64,000 bases of DNA from Siphlonurus alternatus (taxonomy: Eukaryota > Arthropoda > Insecta > Ephemeroptera > Siphlonuridae), in assembly GCA_949825025.1 (NCBI GenBank), contig OX463778.1:51112829-51176828 (forward strand). Reading direction: 5' to 3'. The first letter of the stretch is position 1. Each line of letters starts with the position of its first letter. The position numbers and the translations under genes are program-made. Of the stretch, positions 48,112-59,904 are shown in pieces. Under the pieces are notes generated by a model. The model did no database searches. It saw only the letters and a list, made by a program, of their open reading frames with translations, and was not told where the DNA came from.

Positions 48112-48823
48112 TTAGGAGAATTTATGAATATGGTTTTGAATAAGTCATTATACATTTTTTTTTTTAAGATAGGCGTTGTATTTTTGCAATTACATTATTT
48201 TAATTCATGAAAATCTTGTTGTTTTTTTTTAATTCTATGGGCAACTGCAACCAAATTTTGTATTCCTAAGGTCAAGTCATTGGTTATATTTTTATTAAAA
48301 ATGTGAAATTCCTTGACAATTTGTGAATACAAAAATATGAATATTTTTTCAATTCTTACTTTGACCTTGCAATGACCCCTGGAGGAGTACCCTGAGCACT
48401 TACTTGGTGACGAGGTGCGCGGCCGTGAGTACATATCCTGGATGTACGAGTGAGCCACCACCCAGCACAGTCGAAGAGTTGACCAAAATGATGGATACCA
48501 TCCACGGAACCTCACTAGCGTTCTGTCCCTTGTAAAGGCCGCAGCTGAGCAAGGGTGCCACCACCGGTCGTCTTACACAACACACCAGACCGGGGAATGC
48601 GCACTTCTCGTAGTCCTCGTCTGGTTTCCTTCAGCACAGAATGGTTTAATTTAAGTAGCAAGAATTTAATCATTTTTGAAAGTTCTGCAACTTACACGTG
48701 GTAGTGAGGTGGACTGCAGACGTCCTTTGTCACACAATGGCATACTTCATCCATCACATCAGGGTCGCAAGTCGTTATGGAGACCAACAATAGACACGCA
48801 GCCACAACCTTGACTACCCGCAT
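45881..48823 (-). CDS. Clip-domain serine-protease homolog A (catalytic Ser replaced by Gly)
   Basis: Minus-strand exons in transcript order are 48823-48696, 48628-48404, 47796-47558, 46713-46550 and 46084-45881 (960 nt, 319 residues; phases 2,2,1,0). A signal peptide is followed by a compact six-Cys clip domain (Cys 28, 30, 36, 52, 59, 60) and a trypsin-like domain. The His motif (TAAH) and Asp motif (NDVALL) are present, but the catalytic serine motif reads GDGGGPL, so the protein should be inactive. Clip-domain homologs act in haemolymph as cofactors for prophenoloxidase activation and related immune cascades. The N-terminal pattern CxCVxxxxC is that of the PPAF2/SPH type. The largest intron region holds a 412-bp MITE. 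A TATA-like box lies at 48988. Confidence 0.92.
46763..47174. mobile_element. MITE of the GGGCATTGGGTGTAGCACC family, copy 2
   Basis: A 412-bp inverted repeat from GGGCATTGGGTGTAGCACC to its complement, flanked by TTAA (46759-46762 and 47175-47178). It lies in an intron of protease homolog A. Confidence 0.9.
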
Positions 48824-48987
48824 TGCTCTGCAACTTCACAAAGAGGCACATAATTGTATAGTTAAACGAGAAATTCTTTGTGTAAGAGTGCTCTCTTAAA
48901 TTTGAATCAATGGGTAACAAAATAATGTCATGTGCTTTTCATACTCTGGCAATGATGCAATGAATATTATAATACGCTATTGTGTTC

Positions 48988-48997
48988 TTATATATAC
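48988..48997 (-). promoter_or_regulatory. TATA-like box upstream of protease homolog A
   Basis: On the minus strand the sequence reads TATATATAAG, about 165 bp before the ATG. An acceptor-like TTGCAG 4 bp before the ATG suggests a short 5' UTR intron. The start site is not defined. Confidence 0.4.
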
Positions 48998-49499
48998 AGA
49001 GCTAATGATTGCATCGATGCCTATAACGTTGCAAATAAAATCACCTAATTCATAAAATATGATTATGTTTAGACTTTTCTCCATTCGATCGATACAACCA
49101 AGCTACTTGGGACTGTAATGTATAACTATATCATGAAAGGAAACAACTTTAGCTGTACTTGTGTTATAAGTGTTATCACTGTGCGAATTTTCAGGCAAAG
49201 CTGTGGCTGTCATAAAAGACCCATACAGTACAACATTAATTTAAAAAAACTTCCTGTGTAACTTTTTATAAGCATATGATTAATAATAAACACTGTGATC
49301 TTTTTTTAAAATATGGTTAAATATCAATTTAAATTGTTTCCTTGAAAAAAACAAGAATACAAAGCAAATTGTATTTTCAATTTTATTTATTTATTATATT
49401 TATTCAAAAAACAGACTACAGGTTAGGTAATCCGATTATAAAGAATACAATAGTTCATACAAACAAATTCTTGGTTAAAATACACACGTACAAAAATTA

Positions 49500-49575
49500 A
49501 ATAAATAAATAAAATCGTCTTTATTGAGGGCGGGATTTAGGCCATTATGCCCACTCTTCCATCCAACCCAATGAA
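49500..49575 (-). mobile_element. Probable LINE 3' tail
   Basis: On the minus strand, GGCATAATGGCCTAAATCCC then CTCAATAAAGACG ends in a short (ATTT)n tail, as at the 3' ends of several LINE families. No coding part is attached. Confidence 0.5.
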
Positions 49576-49766
49576 AATACAATGAAAAGATTTTTACGCA
49601 ACTAAAATCTTGGTAGCATATAAGACATATATTTTATTTAATAATAAATAAAAGTTAATATTTATATTAAATAATTAAGCATGCATTTGAGTTATTTACA
49701 TAATTATCCTTGCAATTTCTTGCGAAGATTGATGGAAAGTGTCAAGCTCGTATTTACTGTACAGTA

Positions 49767-50095
49767 GTGCTGTTGATATCCGGATATTTCAAAATCCGAA
49801 ATCCGGATTCGAAAATATCCGAAAATCCGAAATCCAAATTTTCGGATTTGCGGATAATCGGATATCCGAAACAGTTTTCGGATTCACGGATATCCGAAAA
49901 ATATTCCGGATTTAAGATTTTTCGGATATCCGGATATCCGAAACTATTCAGATTTTCGGATATCCGGATATCCGAACCTGATTTCGAATTTTCGGATATC
50001 CGGGTATCCGAAACTGATTTCAAATTTTCGGATATCCGGATATCCGAAACTGATTTCGAATTCTCGGATATCCGGATATCCGAAACTGATTTTGA
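49767..50095. repeat. Palindromic ATATCCGGATAT minisatellite, block 1
   Basis: Tandem, degenerate units of about 40 bp are built around the self-complementary GGATATCCGGATATCC, separated by short variable GAAACTGATTTCGAA-like linkers. Apparent open frames (Gly-Tyr-Pro-Asp-Ile-Arg repeats) on both strands are shadows of the palindromes. The outer left edge GCTGTTGATATCCGG is mirrored by the outer right edge of block 2. Confidence 0.85.
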
Positions 50096-50584
50096 ATTGT
50101 ATTATATATAATATAATTATAATTATATAATATATTACGAATGACTCAGAATGTATTTTTAGCCTTGCAAACAGTAGCATCGGCAGGATGTGAATATAGT
50201 AATATACTGAATATAGTATTCTTTATAAGGTTGTATTATGTGATTTGTAAATTTGTATTTTGTTTTTGTATTATACTATTTGTAGTATATTTGTACTATT
50301 TATAATTTAAAGTATTTAGAATTATTTATATTGCTTAATTATTAGAGTTATTAACTTATTACCTCTACATTTTACAATACAATATATATACATTATTCAA
50401 TATATATTAAAAATATTCAAATTAATTTAACAAAAATTTATTGGTGGAAAATTTGTAAATGTAATGCAATTGCCAATACACATAACAATTTAAAACTAAA
50501 TATTTGAATTACAGTATTATGCTAACTACAGTCATGCTTAATTTCATATCCAAATTATTAGAAAGCAAAAGCTGAAATTCAGAA

Positions 50585-50915
50585 ATTCGATCGAAATTCG
50601 AATGTAGGTTTCGGATTGTAGAATATTTGAAATTCCGATGGGATTACTGGATTTTTGGATATCCGATCGAAATTTCGGATATTTGAAATCGGATCGGAGT
50701 TCGGATATCCGATCGGAGTTCGGATATCCGAATATCCGACCGGAGTTCGGATATCCGACTATCCGATCGGAGTTCCGGATATCCGAACTCCGATCGGATT
50801 TCGGATATCCGAATTTTCGAATGGATAATCGGATATCCGAAAATCCGACTATCCGGATATCCAATTCTCCAAAATCCGGATAATAAAATATCCGAAAATC
50901 CGAAAATTTTCAACA
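50585..50915. repeat. Palindromic TCGGATATCCGA minisatellite, block 2
   Basis: A second cluster of GATCGGAGTTCGGATATCCG units lies about 500 bp from block 1 and ends CCGAAAATTTTCAACAG, the approximate complement of the left edge of block 1. Together the two blocks could be the subterminal regions of one element spanning about 49.76-50.93 kb. Confidence 0.8.
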
Positions 50916-52349
50916 GTTCATTGCAAAATGATTGAACTCTGGAAATAAAAGCAAATTTATCAATATCAATTCTTGGGTTTGGTATGTAGAAAGGGGGAGA
51001 TGATTTGTTTTGTCTCGCTGGTACATTTAGACTGACAGTGAGCTCAGCCAGAATTTCAGGACAGTTTAATTTTCCATCGATTAACTTCTTAAGAAAAAAG
51101 TCAAAAAAAGATATCACTCATATGACTCATATCGCGTACGTCTGTATTTAAGTATTGCATATTTTTTTGCATAATTCAGGGTAATTTTGTTTATTATAGT
51201 TGATCTTGTCTTTTTGACACATTATACTTTTAATAAATTTTCTTTGATTTTTATCAAATAATTAGTAATTACTAATAACTTATACCAGTAAATTATACAT
51301 GCCAATAAAAAAAACATCTATAAAACCTTGTGTTCTTTCTGTTATTTTTATATTATTTTTAATGTTTTTAGTTTATATAATACCTTGGCACACAATTATT
51401 TAAAAAAATATATTTTAATATCAATTAAATACCAACAAAATATAACTTAAATTTTATTTCGACATTATTTCAATGTTTATTTCTACTAATATAAATACTT
51501 ACAGTATTGTCTTCAATTATATACATATGCGATCAGCTGGAACTAAAACGCGTTCTTCAGCTTGACATAAGAACGCTCATAAGGTTACGTTATTAAGGAA
51601 AATAAAATGGAAAATAAGTTGATATCAACTTTGTGAGCTGCCATGACCAGAGATAACCTCTTCGGTTTTCTCAAAGATGAGACGCAGTATTTTCGTCTGG
51701 TCAGCGACAAGTAAAGTGGTAAAACATTAACAAGAAAATACATATTGACGAAGAAGTTTTGAACTAAAAACTAATTACAACAATCTGATTTTATTGTTTA
51801 TTGTATATCTTGTTATTTGAAAAATGATTCAATGGAAAATTTAAATCTGTTAACTATACTTTAGATATTTTTATTTTACTAAAATAATATTACAAATACA
51901 AACAAATTAATATTATTTTCAAGTTCAAATCTTAAAAATTAAAAATATTTTATTAATCACCTTTAAACAATTTTTTTTTTCGATTTTCCTCGTTTAGGTT
52001 TTTGTTTTGTTTTCCTTCATTATTATACAGATATACGAATACTATATTCTCCTTATAATATGTTTTATAAATGTCAATTAAATAATTTTGTACCGAGTTA
52101 TTTTAGTTTAGCACTTTTTGATACATTAATGATTTTTTTTATTAATCAAAATTAAATTCATGTAAATTTTTATATTTTATTATACTCTAACATAAGAAAG
52201 TAGATATTCAAAGCTATTGATTTAATAATCATGAATATATTATTTAAAAGCTTTTAAAAAATTAAATGTAAGTATATATATGGATGGACAAAAACAGGGT
52301 TAAACAAAAATATTTTACGACTGTGATCTAAAAACCTGCTTGAGTGATA
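50916..52349. other. AT-rich intergenic, no feature seen
   Basis: Between the minisatellite and the MITE at 52350. No gene, long repeat or convincing regulatory signal was recognised. Confidence 0.5.
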
Positions 52350-52523
52350 GGTGGTGTCCCAATACTATTTCTCGTCTACTTAGGGTACCTAAATGAGTTT
52401 TCCCCTCCCCTCCAAGATGGCCGCTATATAAGAAGGGTGCATATGATGCGCCCTAAATTTGCCGCCATTGTAGGGAAGGGTAGTAGACGTAGTAGACGAG
52501 AATAGGACTATTGGGACGCTACC
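52350..52523. mobile_element. Short MITE with ATA duplication, carrying AAGATGGC and TATATAA
   Basis: 174 bp with terminal inverted repeats GGTGGTGTCCCAATA / TATTGGGACGCTACC and 3-bp flanks ATA (52347-52349 and 52524-52526), a layout compatible with PIF/Harbinger-type elements. The centre contains AAGATGGCCGC, a YY1-type site, beside CTATATAAG. Confidence 0.82.
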
Positions 52524-52883
52524 ATAGGCTTTTTTGTCAGACTAAGAAATTGAAGGAATTTAATTTTTCAATAGCAATGAAAAATCAATCACTTAAATAA
52601 GTTTGAGACAATTCAAACGAGCACGCACTTTTCTCAAACAGCTCCGTCCACATGCAGTGCCTTTTAAATTTCTTCCTCAATTTTTAGAAAGACTAAAAAA
52701 AAAACTTGCATGTTATAATACTTATATATTTTGACGTTCCCTGGAAGTCTTATGAAAATTCAGTGACCAAATTTTGGCATAAGATTCATCCTTAAATAAC
52801 AACAAATTGTTAATTTCATGCATCATTTTTATTACGGCATAGAAAAAACTTGTCGAATTTTCTCAATGTAGAAACATTTCGAC

Positions 52884-55124
52884 CTAAAGCTTGTGCTGCT
52901 GATTTCCATCGCTGAGGCGGCCGATGACGTCATCGATCCAGTCTCGGTACTTGGCCACGTTGGTGAACGCGGTGGGCAGCACTTCGCTCGAGCTGCAGTC
53001 CACGCCCCAAGACGCGATGCCAGCCTGCACATAGTAGCCCTCGTCGCTCGAGTAGTAGAGCGGGCCGCCGCCGTCACCCTGTCGAGGTCATCAAATTAAC
53101 TATAGGTATTCCCACCAGGTGGCCGAGCGAATCCAGGAAAAATTCGGGGGAGGAGGAATTTTTTGAAAAGTGGTATAAGGTCAATGTTAAAAAAATTATG
53201 ATGACTCCTCATATCACTCATGTTAAATCCATCTTAGAAGAGACGTGAAAATATTATGTTTGCCTTGTACAACTTGTAAAAGTTCAAAATTAAGAAATAA
53301 AATAACCCTGATTATAATTCATTCTAATATGTAAAAATAATTATATATTTAAGAAACAACACTATATGTTAAGGCAAGGTAGAATAAAAGCATTATTCTC
53401 TGAAACTCAACATTAAATAAAAAACTAAAAAATGTTCTAAGCTAATCTAATAGTACAAATCCTGAGACAGAAAACATGAGGCTGGTACACGTACCTTGCA
53501 GAGGCGCTCGATAGGGGAATCCCCAATAGTGCAGAGGACACCTGAGTGCAGGTGCAGCCAGGGTGAGAAGGTCTTGCTGGTGCGGAAATCCTCCTGGCAT
53601 TGGTTCCTCGGGACCACGCTCATCGCTAACTTCCTTAGCTCGGACTGCGCCTCGTCGTTATCAGCTGCAATGTTTAATTTGTCAGTGTTGTTGGACCCAT
53701 CAGAAAACATAAATAAATCTGAAGTACCGTTCGTGGAGTCCTTTCCCCATCCTGCGAACCAGCCAGATAAATTATCAAAGGACTGTCCTTGCTGAGGCAG
53801 ACAGATTGTGATCAAAGTCCCCATGTTGACCGGCTGGTTGAGCACCAGCAGCGCGAGGTCATTGGTCAGCAGCTTGGGGTTGAAGTACGGATGACGCACC
53901 ACGGTTTCCACGGTGCGCACCTGCGCGAAATTCTCGTCCGTCGATGAGTTGAGGTCGAAGGCGCCGATGCGGATGTTCAGCTCGCTCGTGTTGACTCTGC
54001 AGCACAGCGGAGTTGTGTTACATGTCATCGGAAAGTTCATTCGCTAAAGACGATTCTCGCAATTATAACTACACTATGTATAATCTACAACAAATTGTTA
54101 CATATAAAAGTAACCATAATTTAATAAATTTAATTAATAAACATTTTTATAAAATGAACGAATTAAAAAATTGAGAACATAAAGCGAAATGGAGAATATA
54201 ATATTGTTAAAAAGTGTCTTCTAAAAGGCTGGACTACATGTATGTTATTAATATTGTAAAATGCTCTGACAGCAATTATGATATGTCTTTAAAGAATCGA
54301 AAACACCATGAGTATTAAGTCAAAATATTTTAATTTCACAATTAATTAATTTTATTTTGACTTTGTGGTTCTTTGCGGTTCTTTTAATTTTCAATACAAT
54401 AGCCTCTTTAAAAACAACCATAATTCCAGCCCCATCTCTTGGAGTCTTATTTACTCGATTGCTGATATTTATTTTAACGTCATCTAATGTTTATTCAAAT
54501 TTGTTTATTTAGTTTCCTTGAGTTGAAAAATAAAAAATAAATTAAACGAAGAAATCGCTTGACTGGAAATTGTTAATGACATTATTTACAACAGCTGAGC
54601 CTCACCCATCAACGATGTGCGCTGCTGTAAGGATGACTCCGGGGTGCACCAAAGAGCCGACTCCTAGCAGCTGGAAGGTGGGTTCTGAGGAGCGCAGAAC
54701 GGCCGATGTCCAGGGAGCCTCGAGTTTATTGGTAAAGAGGCGAGTCAATTTTTTCGTATCCGGAACTATGCCACAACCCACATTTTTGGACTCCACGCGT
54801 TTGCAGCAAACCTCGTTATCTCCACAATAGTCCGAATCTTTACTGTGAAAACGTTGTGATAAAAAAAAAACATCTATAATATTTATATTATATACACACA
54901 ATGTGTTTAATAAAAGAAATCTAAGGAAAATCATATACAAAATGTAATTACAGGTGGGTAATTTTATTAATAGCTGAAATTTTAATATATACTTACGGAG
55001 CATAGTGAGGGCCGACACAGAACTTTGGCTCTACACACAAGCACAGATCGTCCTCTGTGTTCTCCTGCCCGGCAACAAGTCCGAGACAGAGAACCAAGGT
55101 AAGGCTCCAGGGTAGAACGAACAT
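52884..55124 (-). CDS. Clip-domain serine-protease homolog B (catalytic Ser replaced by Gly)
   Basis: Minus-strand exons are 55124-54997, 54842-54606, 53996-53728, 53664-53495 and 53078-52884 (999 nt, 332 residues; phases 2,2,1,0). If the 63-bp segment 53665-53727 is kept, the frame stays open and the protein has 353 residues. I treat it as an intron because its borders (G/GTACTT, TTGCAG/CT), phase and the downstream exon length (170 nt) match protease homolog C. The product has a signal peptide, a six-Cys clip domain (Cys 28, 30, 36, 49, 55, 56), TAAH, TNDLALL and GDGGGPL, so it lacks the catalytic serine. A 5' UTR intron is likely: a TTTTTTTCAG acceptor lies 2 bp before the ATG. Role as for homolog A: a non-catalytic cofactor in immune proteolytic cascades. 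Confidence 0.92.
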
Positions 55125-56271
55125 CTCTGAAAAAAACACAAAATTTACTGTTATTACAATTTTATTTACAACTAACATATATATTATATAGCTTCTTCAC
55201 CGAACATGATGGCCCACGCGAGATAATTATATGTATGTAATTATATGTATGTATATACATATAATATTAATATATATATATATATATATGTTGTTGTTTT
55301 TTCTTTTCTATTTTTTTTTCTCATTATTCCAGATTAACTATTTAAAAAATTACGTCTAAATTATGCAACTGCTAATTTAAAGTAATATTAATAAACTGTA
55401 TTTTAATATGTTGTCTAACTCTTTGTTTATCCGCTATTTCAGATACTAAACAAAACTTTTTCCATCTTCTCGAGCTTTAGCTCATTGAGCTGTAAACACA
55501 ATCTTGTATCTAAAAAAAAAATATGTATTATGTGAATTTATATAATAAAAAAAAAAAAAAATTTGTCGGTCTTCAAATCTGATGGCCATGAACTTTATAC
55601 AAGAGGTTATTAAAGAATATACTGCGATAATAATGTTACAATTATTATACATGGCATAAATATGATCTTCATTTCTTTAACTTTGTGAAATATTTATTCT
55701 TCTCTCCACCGAACTGAACCTTCTTAATGCATTCAGTATCGAGTCATTGGAATGGTGTTTTTACAAGCGAGCTCTGCAGTGAAAGCTGTTATCCTAACCA
55801 AGGTTTCCATAGTGCCCTTAATTAAGTGTATGTTAAATACTTAAAAAAAAAAAAAATCTCCCTCCCTCTTCTTTGAGATTCATGCAGTAACATATCGGGA
55901 GTATTACTGTAAATGATCGTTCTTAGCGTCTTCATTTAAATAGCCAAGGGAATTATAGAATGAGGAGTGTAAGATTTATATTTATAGAACTGAGCACTGC
56001 GCGCAGACGAGTTTTTTTATAGCATCTAAATAGCACGTATTCGAAACCCATGATAATGGAGAGAAAAAGAATTGACATATCAATTTTGTTAACAGTCATT
56101 ATATACTGAGACAAAGAAAACTGGATACATTTTTAATGCACTCAATTTTATTGCCAAAAAAATGTAAATAGATATTCTTGTGTCAGCTTAAATTAAAATG
56201 GAGCTCCGTCTAAAATTATCAAGTTAGTCAATTTTTTTATAAGCAAATAAACCAGCTGAATTTTACAGGAA

Positions 56272-56598
56272 AATAGAGTATCGACCTCGTTTTTTTTTTT
56301 TTTTTTTGTTGCAGAAATGGATAGAGGGTGCAAAGTTATGCTACCTTGATTTTTTTCAGATTTTTTACAGCCCTGGAAGTATTTTTAGAAAAAGTTATTG
56401 AAAGCTCTTTTTGTGACGCGGCGGCAAGTCCTATCCTTTTCTTAAGGAGAGGTGACTCGTGACGTCACAAAAAGGACTTTCAATAATTTTTTAAAAATAC
56501 TTCAAGTGCTGTAAAAAATCTGAAAAAATCATAGTAGCATAACTTCGCACTCTGTATCCATTTCTGCAATAAAAAAAAACTGAGGTCGATACTCCATT
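56272..56598. mobile_element. MITE of the GGAGTACCGACCTC family, copy 3
   Basis: Arms AGAGTATCGACCTCG and GAGGTCGATACTCCATT share GAAATGGATAGAGGGTGC with copies 1 and 4. The centre differs and contains TGACGTCA at 56460-56467 instead of the B-box-like motif. It lies in the putative 5' UTR intron of protease homolog B. Confidence 0.85.
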
Positions 56599-56684
56599 TA
56601 TATATCTACACTAAAAACATGACAATAAACGCAATAGCGAGGCTGCATTGCACAATTAGACTAGAAGACCAACCAAGAACTCAC

Positions 56685-56743
56685 CGCTATATTGTAGACG
56701 ACAACCACGAGTGCCAAAAGCAAACGAATGCTGTTATATATAG
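56685..56743 (-). promoter_or_regulatory. TATA box and tiny leader exon of protease homolog B
   Basis: On the minus strand CTATATATAA (56734-56743) is followed about 50 bp later by a consensus donor ATAGCG/GTGAGT at 56684. A start 25-30 bp after the TATA would give a leader exon of only about 20-25 nt, spliced to the acceptor before the ATG at 55124. The plus-strand open frame over this region is a shadow. Confidence 0.55.
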
Positions 56744-56946
56744 GCTGAACTTTTTCCCCACGGAATCAGAACTCTGGGAATTACGCAGGGTCAAGTGTCA
56801 TGATGGTCATCCTCGCGTACTGCCCCGTGATTGGATAATGTAATGTCAAGAAAAAAACACAGCATCTTGTTTTGTTTTTTTGCTTTTATTTCCTTATTAT
56901 TGATATGATCAAATGCCATTTTTTTAATTAAATAAAATTATATTTA

Positions 56947-56998
56947 TTTTCAAAACTGTTAAATCTAAGGAGTCCTCTTAGATTTAACAGTTTTGAAA
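56947..56998. repeat. Near-perfect hairpin
   Basis: CAAAACTGTTAAATCTAAG and its exact reverse complement are separated by only a few bases. No relation to the other elements was found. Confidence 0.8.
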
Positions 56999-58166
56999 AG
57001 TAAGGAGTAGAAACTATAAACACGAACTGAGAGCGTTACTCATGAAAACCCGGAGTCAATTCACATGGCACAGGGTGCTCTATATATATTTTTTTTTTTA
57101 GAATAAAAGAAGGTGAAAGAAAGGTTAAATGGTTTAGGTGAATAGGAGGCTGCGGTCTTGCAGTGTTAGGTATACTGCCCCGATATCCACCTGGTAGTGA
57201 CAATGTTAACCATCATCAAGACATTAATTGGCACCATGCAAGTGAACTTAAGCACCTCCCAAATAGTGTTTGATCTGCACGCTGTGGCCACAGGGCACGC
57301 TCAAGAACTCTCACAAACTGCATGGACTGCATCCAGACCGGAGCAACTCAACCTCCGGAAACGATTCAGCTGATTACAAGTCAGTCACGAAAACAGCTGC
57401 TTGTTGGACTTAGATGTTTTGACATAATTAAGTCTTAAAATGGCATTAAAACATTAATTTTTCAGTTTCCATCTCATTTTTGTTGATGATGTTTTTGCAT
57501 AATATGATTTGTTTAAATAACGTACAATTATGCTAACTATACATTATTTACATTCACCTTGATACCTGCAACTACCAACGCACTAATAATGTAACTTTAT
57601 ATGATGCCATGCTATAGTAATCATTTTTTCCTTGCATTTAAAATGTCATTAAGTTTAAAAATGTCAACATAAAAATTATAGTTCGATCAATAATTATGCA
57701 TTTGAAATTTAATTTTTTTTTTTTCATATTGAAACACACGTTAAATACATTTAAAAGAAGCTATATATCATGTACACTTTCTGTGTTTAATAAAAGACTA
57801 ATAATAATATATAAATAGATATTTATTTCAATTTGAATTAACGTAAAACAATGCAAAATTATTTAATTGAAAACTCCCATACACAAGGTTACACAGCTCA
57901 GTAATGTTATATCACTTTGTCAACAAGCGTATGCTATGAACGTGATGACCTTCATATAACCTTTGACATGGGGAATTTTGGATCGTTTGCAGTACGGCTC
58001 AAGAGTTCTCTTCTTGAAACATTTTTACTGCGGGTAAAACCATGCCGTAATAATATGTTATATTATTGTACGTATTGTGCCCATAAAAGAGATAATATAA
58101 TAAAAAATAAATAAAAAAAATTATGCTTTTTTGTGTTGATGTCAGTCAGTGATTGCGGCTATATTG

Positions 58167-58169
<3 letters not shown>

Positions 58170-58198
<29 letters not shown>
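58170..58198. repeat. (AT)n microsatellite
   Basis: Short uninterrupted AT run downstream of protease homolog C. Similar short runs occur near 9077, 15199, 55270, 59870 and 61776. Confidence 0.9.
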
Positions 58199-58201
<3 letters not shown>

Positions 58202-59050
58202 CTGTCTATGATCTGAGTTCGATATATGTCAGTCGTTGAAATAGTGATGTTTATTCTATAATATAAGCTTCTGTGTACAGTTTGTAATAAAATATTCATA
58301 AATAAATATTTTGAAATTATTGCAATATTTACAACAATAGTTTCACTCTCCAAATAACAATTATATTACCAATTTAATCATAATTTTGTATTTTTATTTT
58401 ATTGCTTAATTAAATCTTGAATTTGGAAATATATTCTCAGTGCACAATGCTAAAAACCAAAATTAAATAACACAGTTTGCAAATATATTCGGGATTTATT
58501 AAAATAAATGTTAAATACATCAATATAAATTAGTAAATACACTAAATACTTTTATTTACTTCGTGGAAGGAGAGACTAAACTTGTGATCACTACAAATCT
58601 CAACACACTAAATAGAGCGTTGTATTATAATCCCTAATAATAATAAAAATAATATATTATGTGGTAAAAATATTATATTGTGGTCAAAATTACAAGAAGA
58701 AAGAAAACAAAAAAACAGCCCATGGGGCAAATGAAAAAGATTGCTGAGCAGTCCATTCACTGAAAGTGTTCATTCATTCACCTAAATTGATAAAGAAAAT
58801 TGAATTTATTGATATATTGATTCAGATCTATGTACTAAGCATTCATGACCCTTAAATTAAGTTCTTTCTTGAACTCCGATATTGTGGCATTTTGAGTAAA
58901 CTAAATATTTTATCATGTTTTTTAGTAAACCCTTTCCAGTCAAGGTATACTTGCTACTATAATCTTTTTATAAAATATTTTTTTCATTTGAATTTACGAA
59001 TTTTTATTTTTTAGTTTAGATGAAGCAACTTGTATTTTGGTGAGGACAAG

Positions 59051-59861
59051 TTACAGTCTAAATGTGTCAATCCCGTCATGAATGCGAACGATGTAGTCGT
59101 CGATCCAGTCCCGGAACCTCGCCACGCTGGTGAACACTGTTGGGGCTATGACGTCACATTCCGGGGACCACGAGGCCACGCCCACCTGAGCGTAGTAGCC
59201 ATCCACCCCCGCCTCCTTATCTCCGTCTGATATCTTGCAGATGAGTGGCGCACCTGCGTTACCACCCTCTCCCTGCTAACAGAGACAAAATAAGGGTGGG
59301 TTATATAAGTTATATTATAGTAAGGGAGAAAAAATTGCAAACTAAGAGAGGAATTAATTATAATTAAAAATAATAAATTTTAGCATTTAAATTAATTTTA
59401 GTAAAATATTTAATGATTAAGTAATCAGGGGTAAAACTGAAATTAGTAATAATTAGCAGTCTTGCTTTTTGTTTTTTTGTAATTCTGGTAATATTCCTCC
59501 CTAAAAACTCTTGGAAATTATTTTATTTCAATCTAACTCTATTTTTTTTTCTTTTATTTATTAATAATTTTTTTTTTTAATTAAAAAGAATTCACAGATA
59601 AAATTAACTCGTTACAAATATAAAGATTTACCCTGCAGAGCCTCTTGTTTGGAGCACTGGGGATGGCGCACATGAAACTCGAGTGCAGGTGAAACCAGGG
59701 GGGGAACCTGGAGCTCGTCCGGAAATCGTTTTGGCATTGGTTCCGAGGAAGAATGAACTGTTTACTTTTTACCACCTCGTACTTAATTTTATCTTCTTCT
59801 TCTGCAATACATGCGGAGATTACAGAATTTATTTCAATTAAATAGAGGATAATAGAATATT

Positions 59862-59904
<43 letters not shown>

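Larger units (their letters stand above)
55125..59050. other. Region between protease homologs B and C
   Basis: It holds the probable 5' UTR intron and promoter of B (to 56743), a MITE, a perfect hairpin, the 3' UTR of C and AT-rich filler. It includes one unexplained GC-richer segment at about 57,130-57,370 with no open frame. Confidence 0.5.

Noticed and set aside
49710..51117. Repetitive proteins with Gly-Tyr-Pro-Asp-Ile-Arg units on both strands, also considered as a CRISPR-like array
   Set aside because: The frames arise from palindromic CGGATATCCG units. There are no uniform spacers and the context is a eukaryotic genome.
53495..53996. Single uninterrupted exon for protease homolog B
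   Set aside because: Not fully excluded. The 63-bp internal segment with matching intron position and phase in the paralogs makes an intron more likely, so retention is reported as a finding instead.
56619..56843. 74-codon plus-strand open frame between protease homologs B and C
   Set aside because: It overlaps the minus-strand TATA box and leader-exon donor of homolog B and has no recognisable domain.
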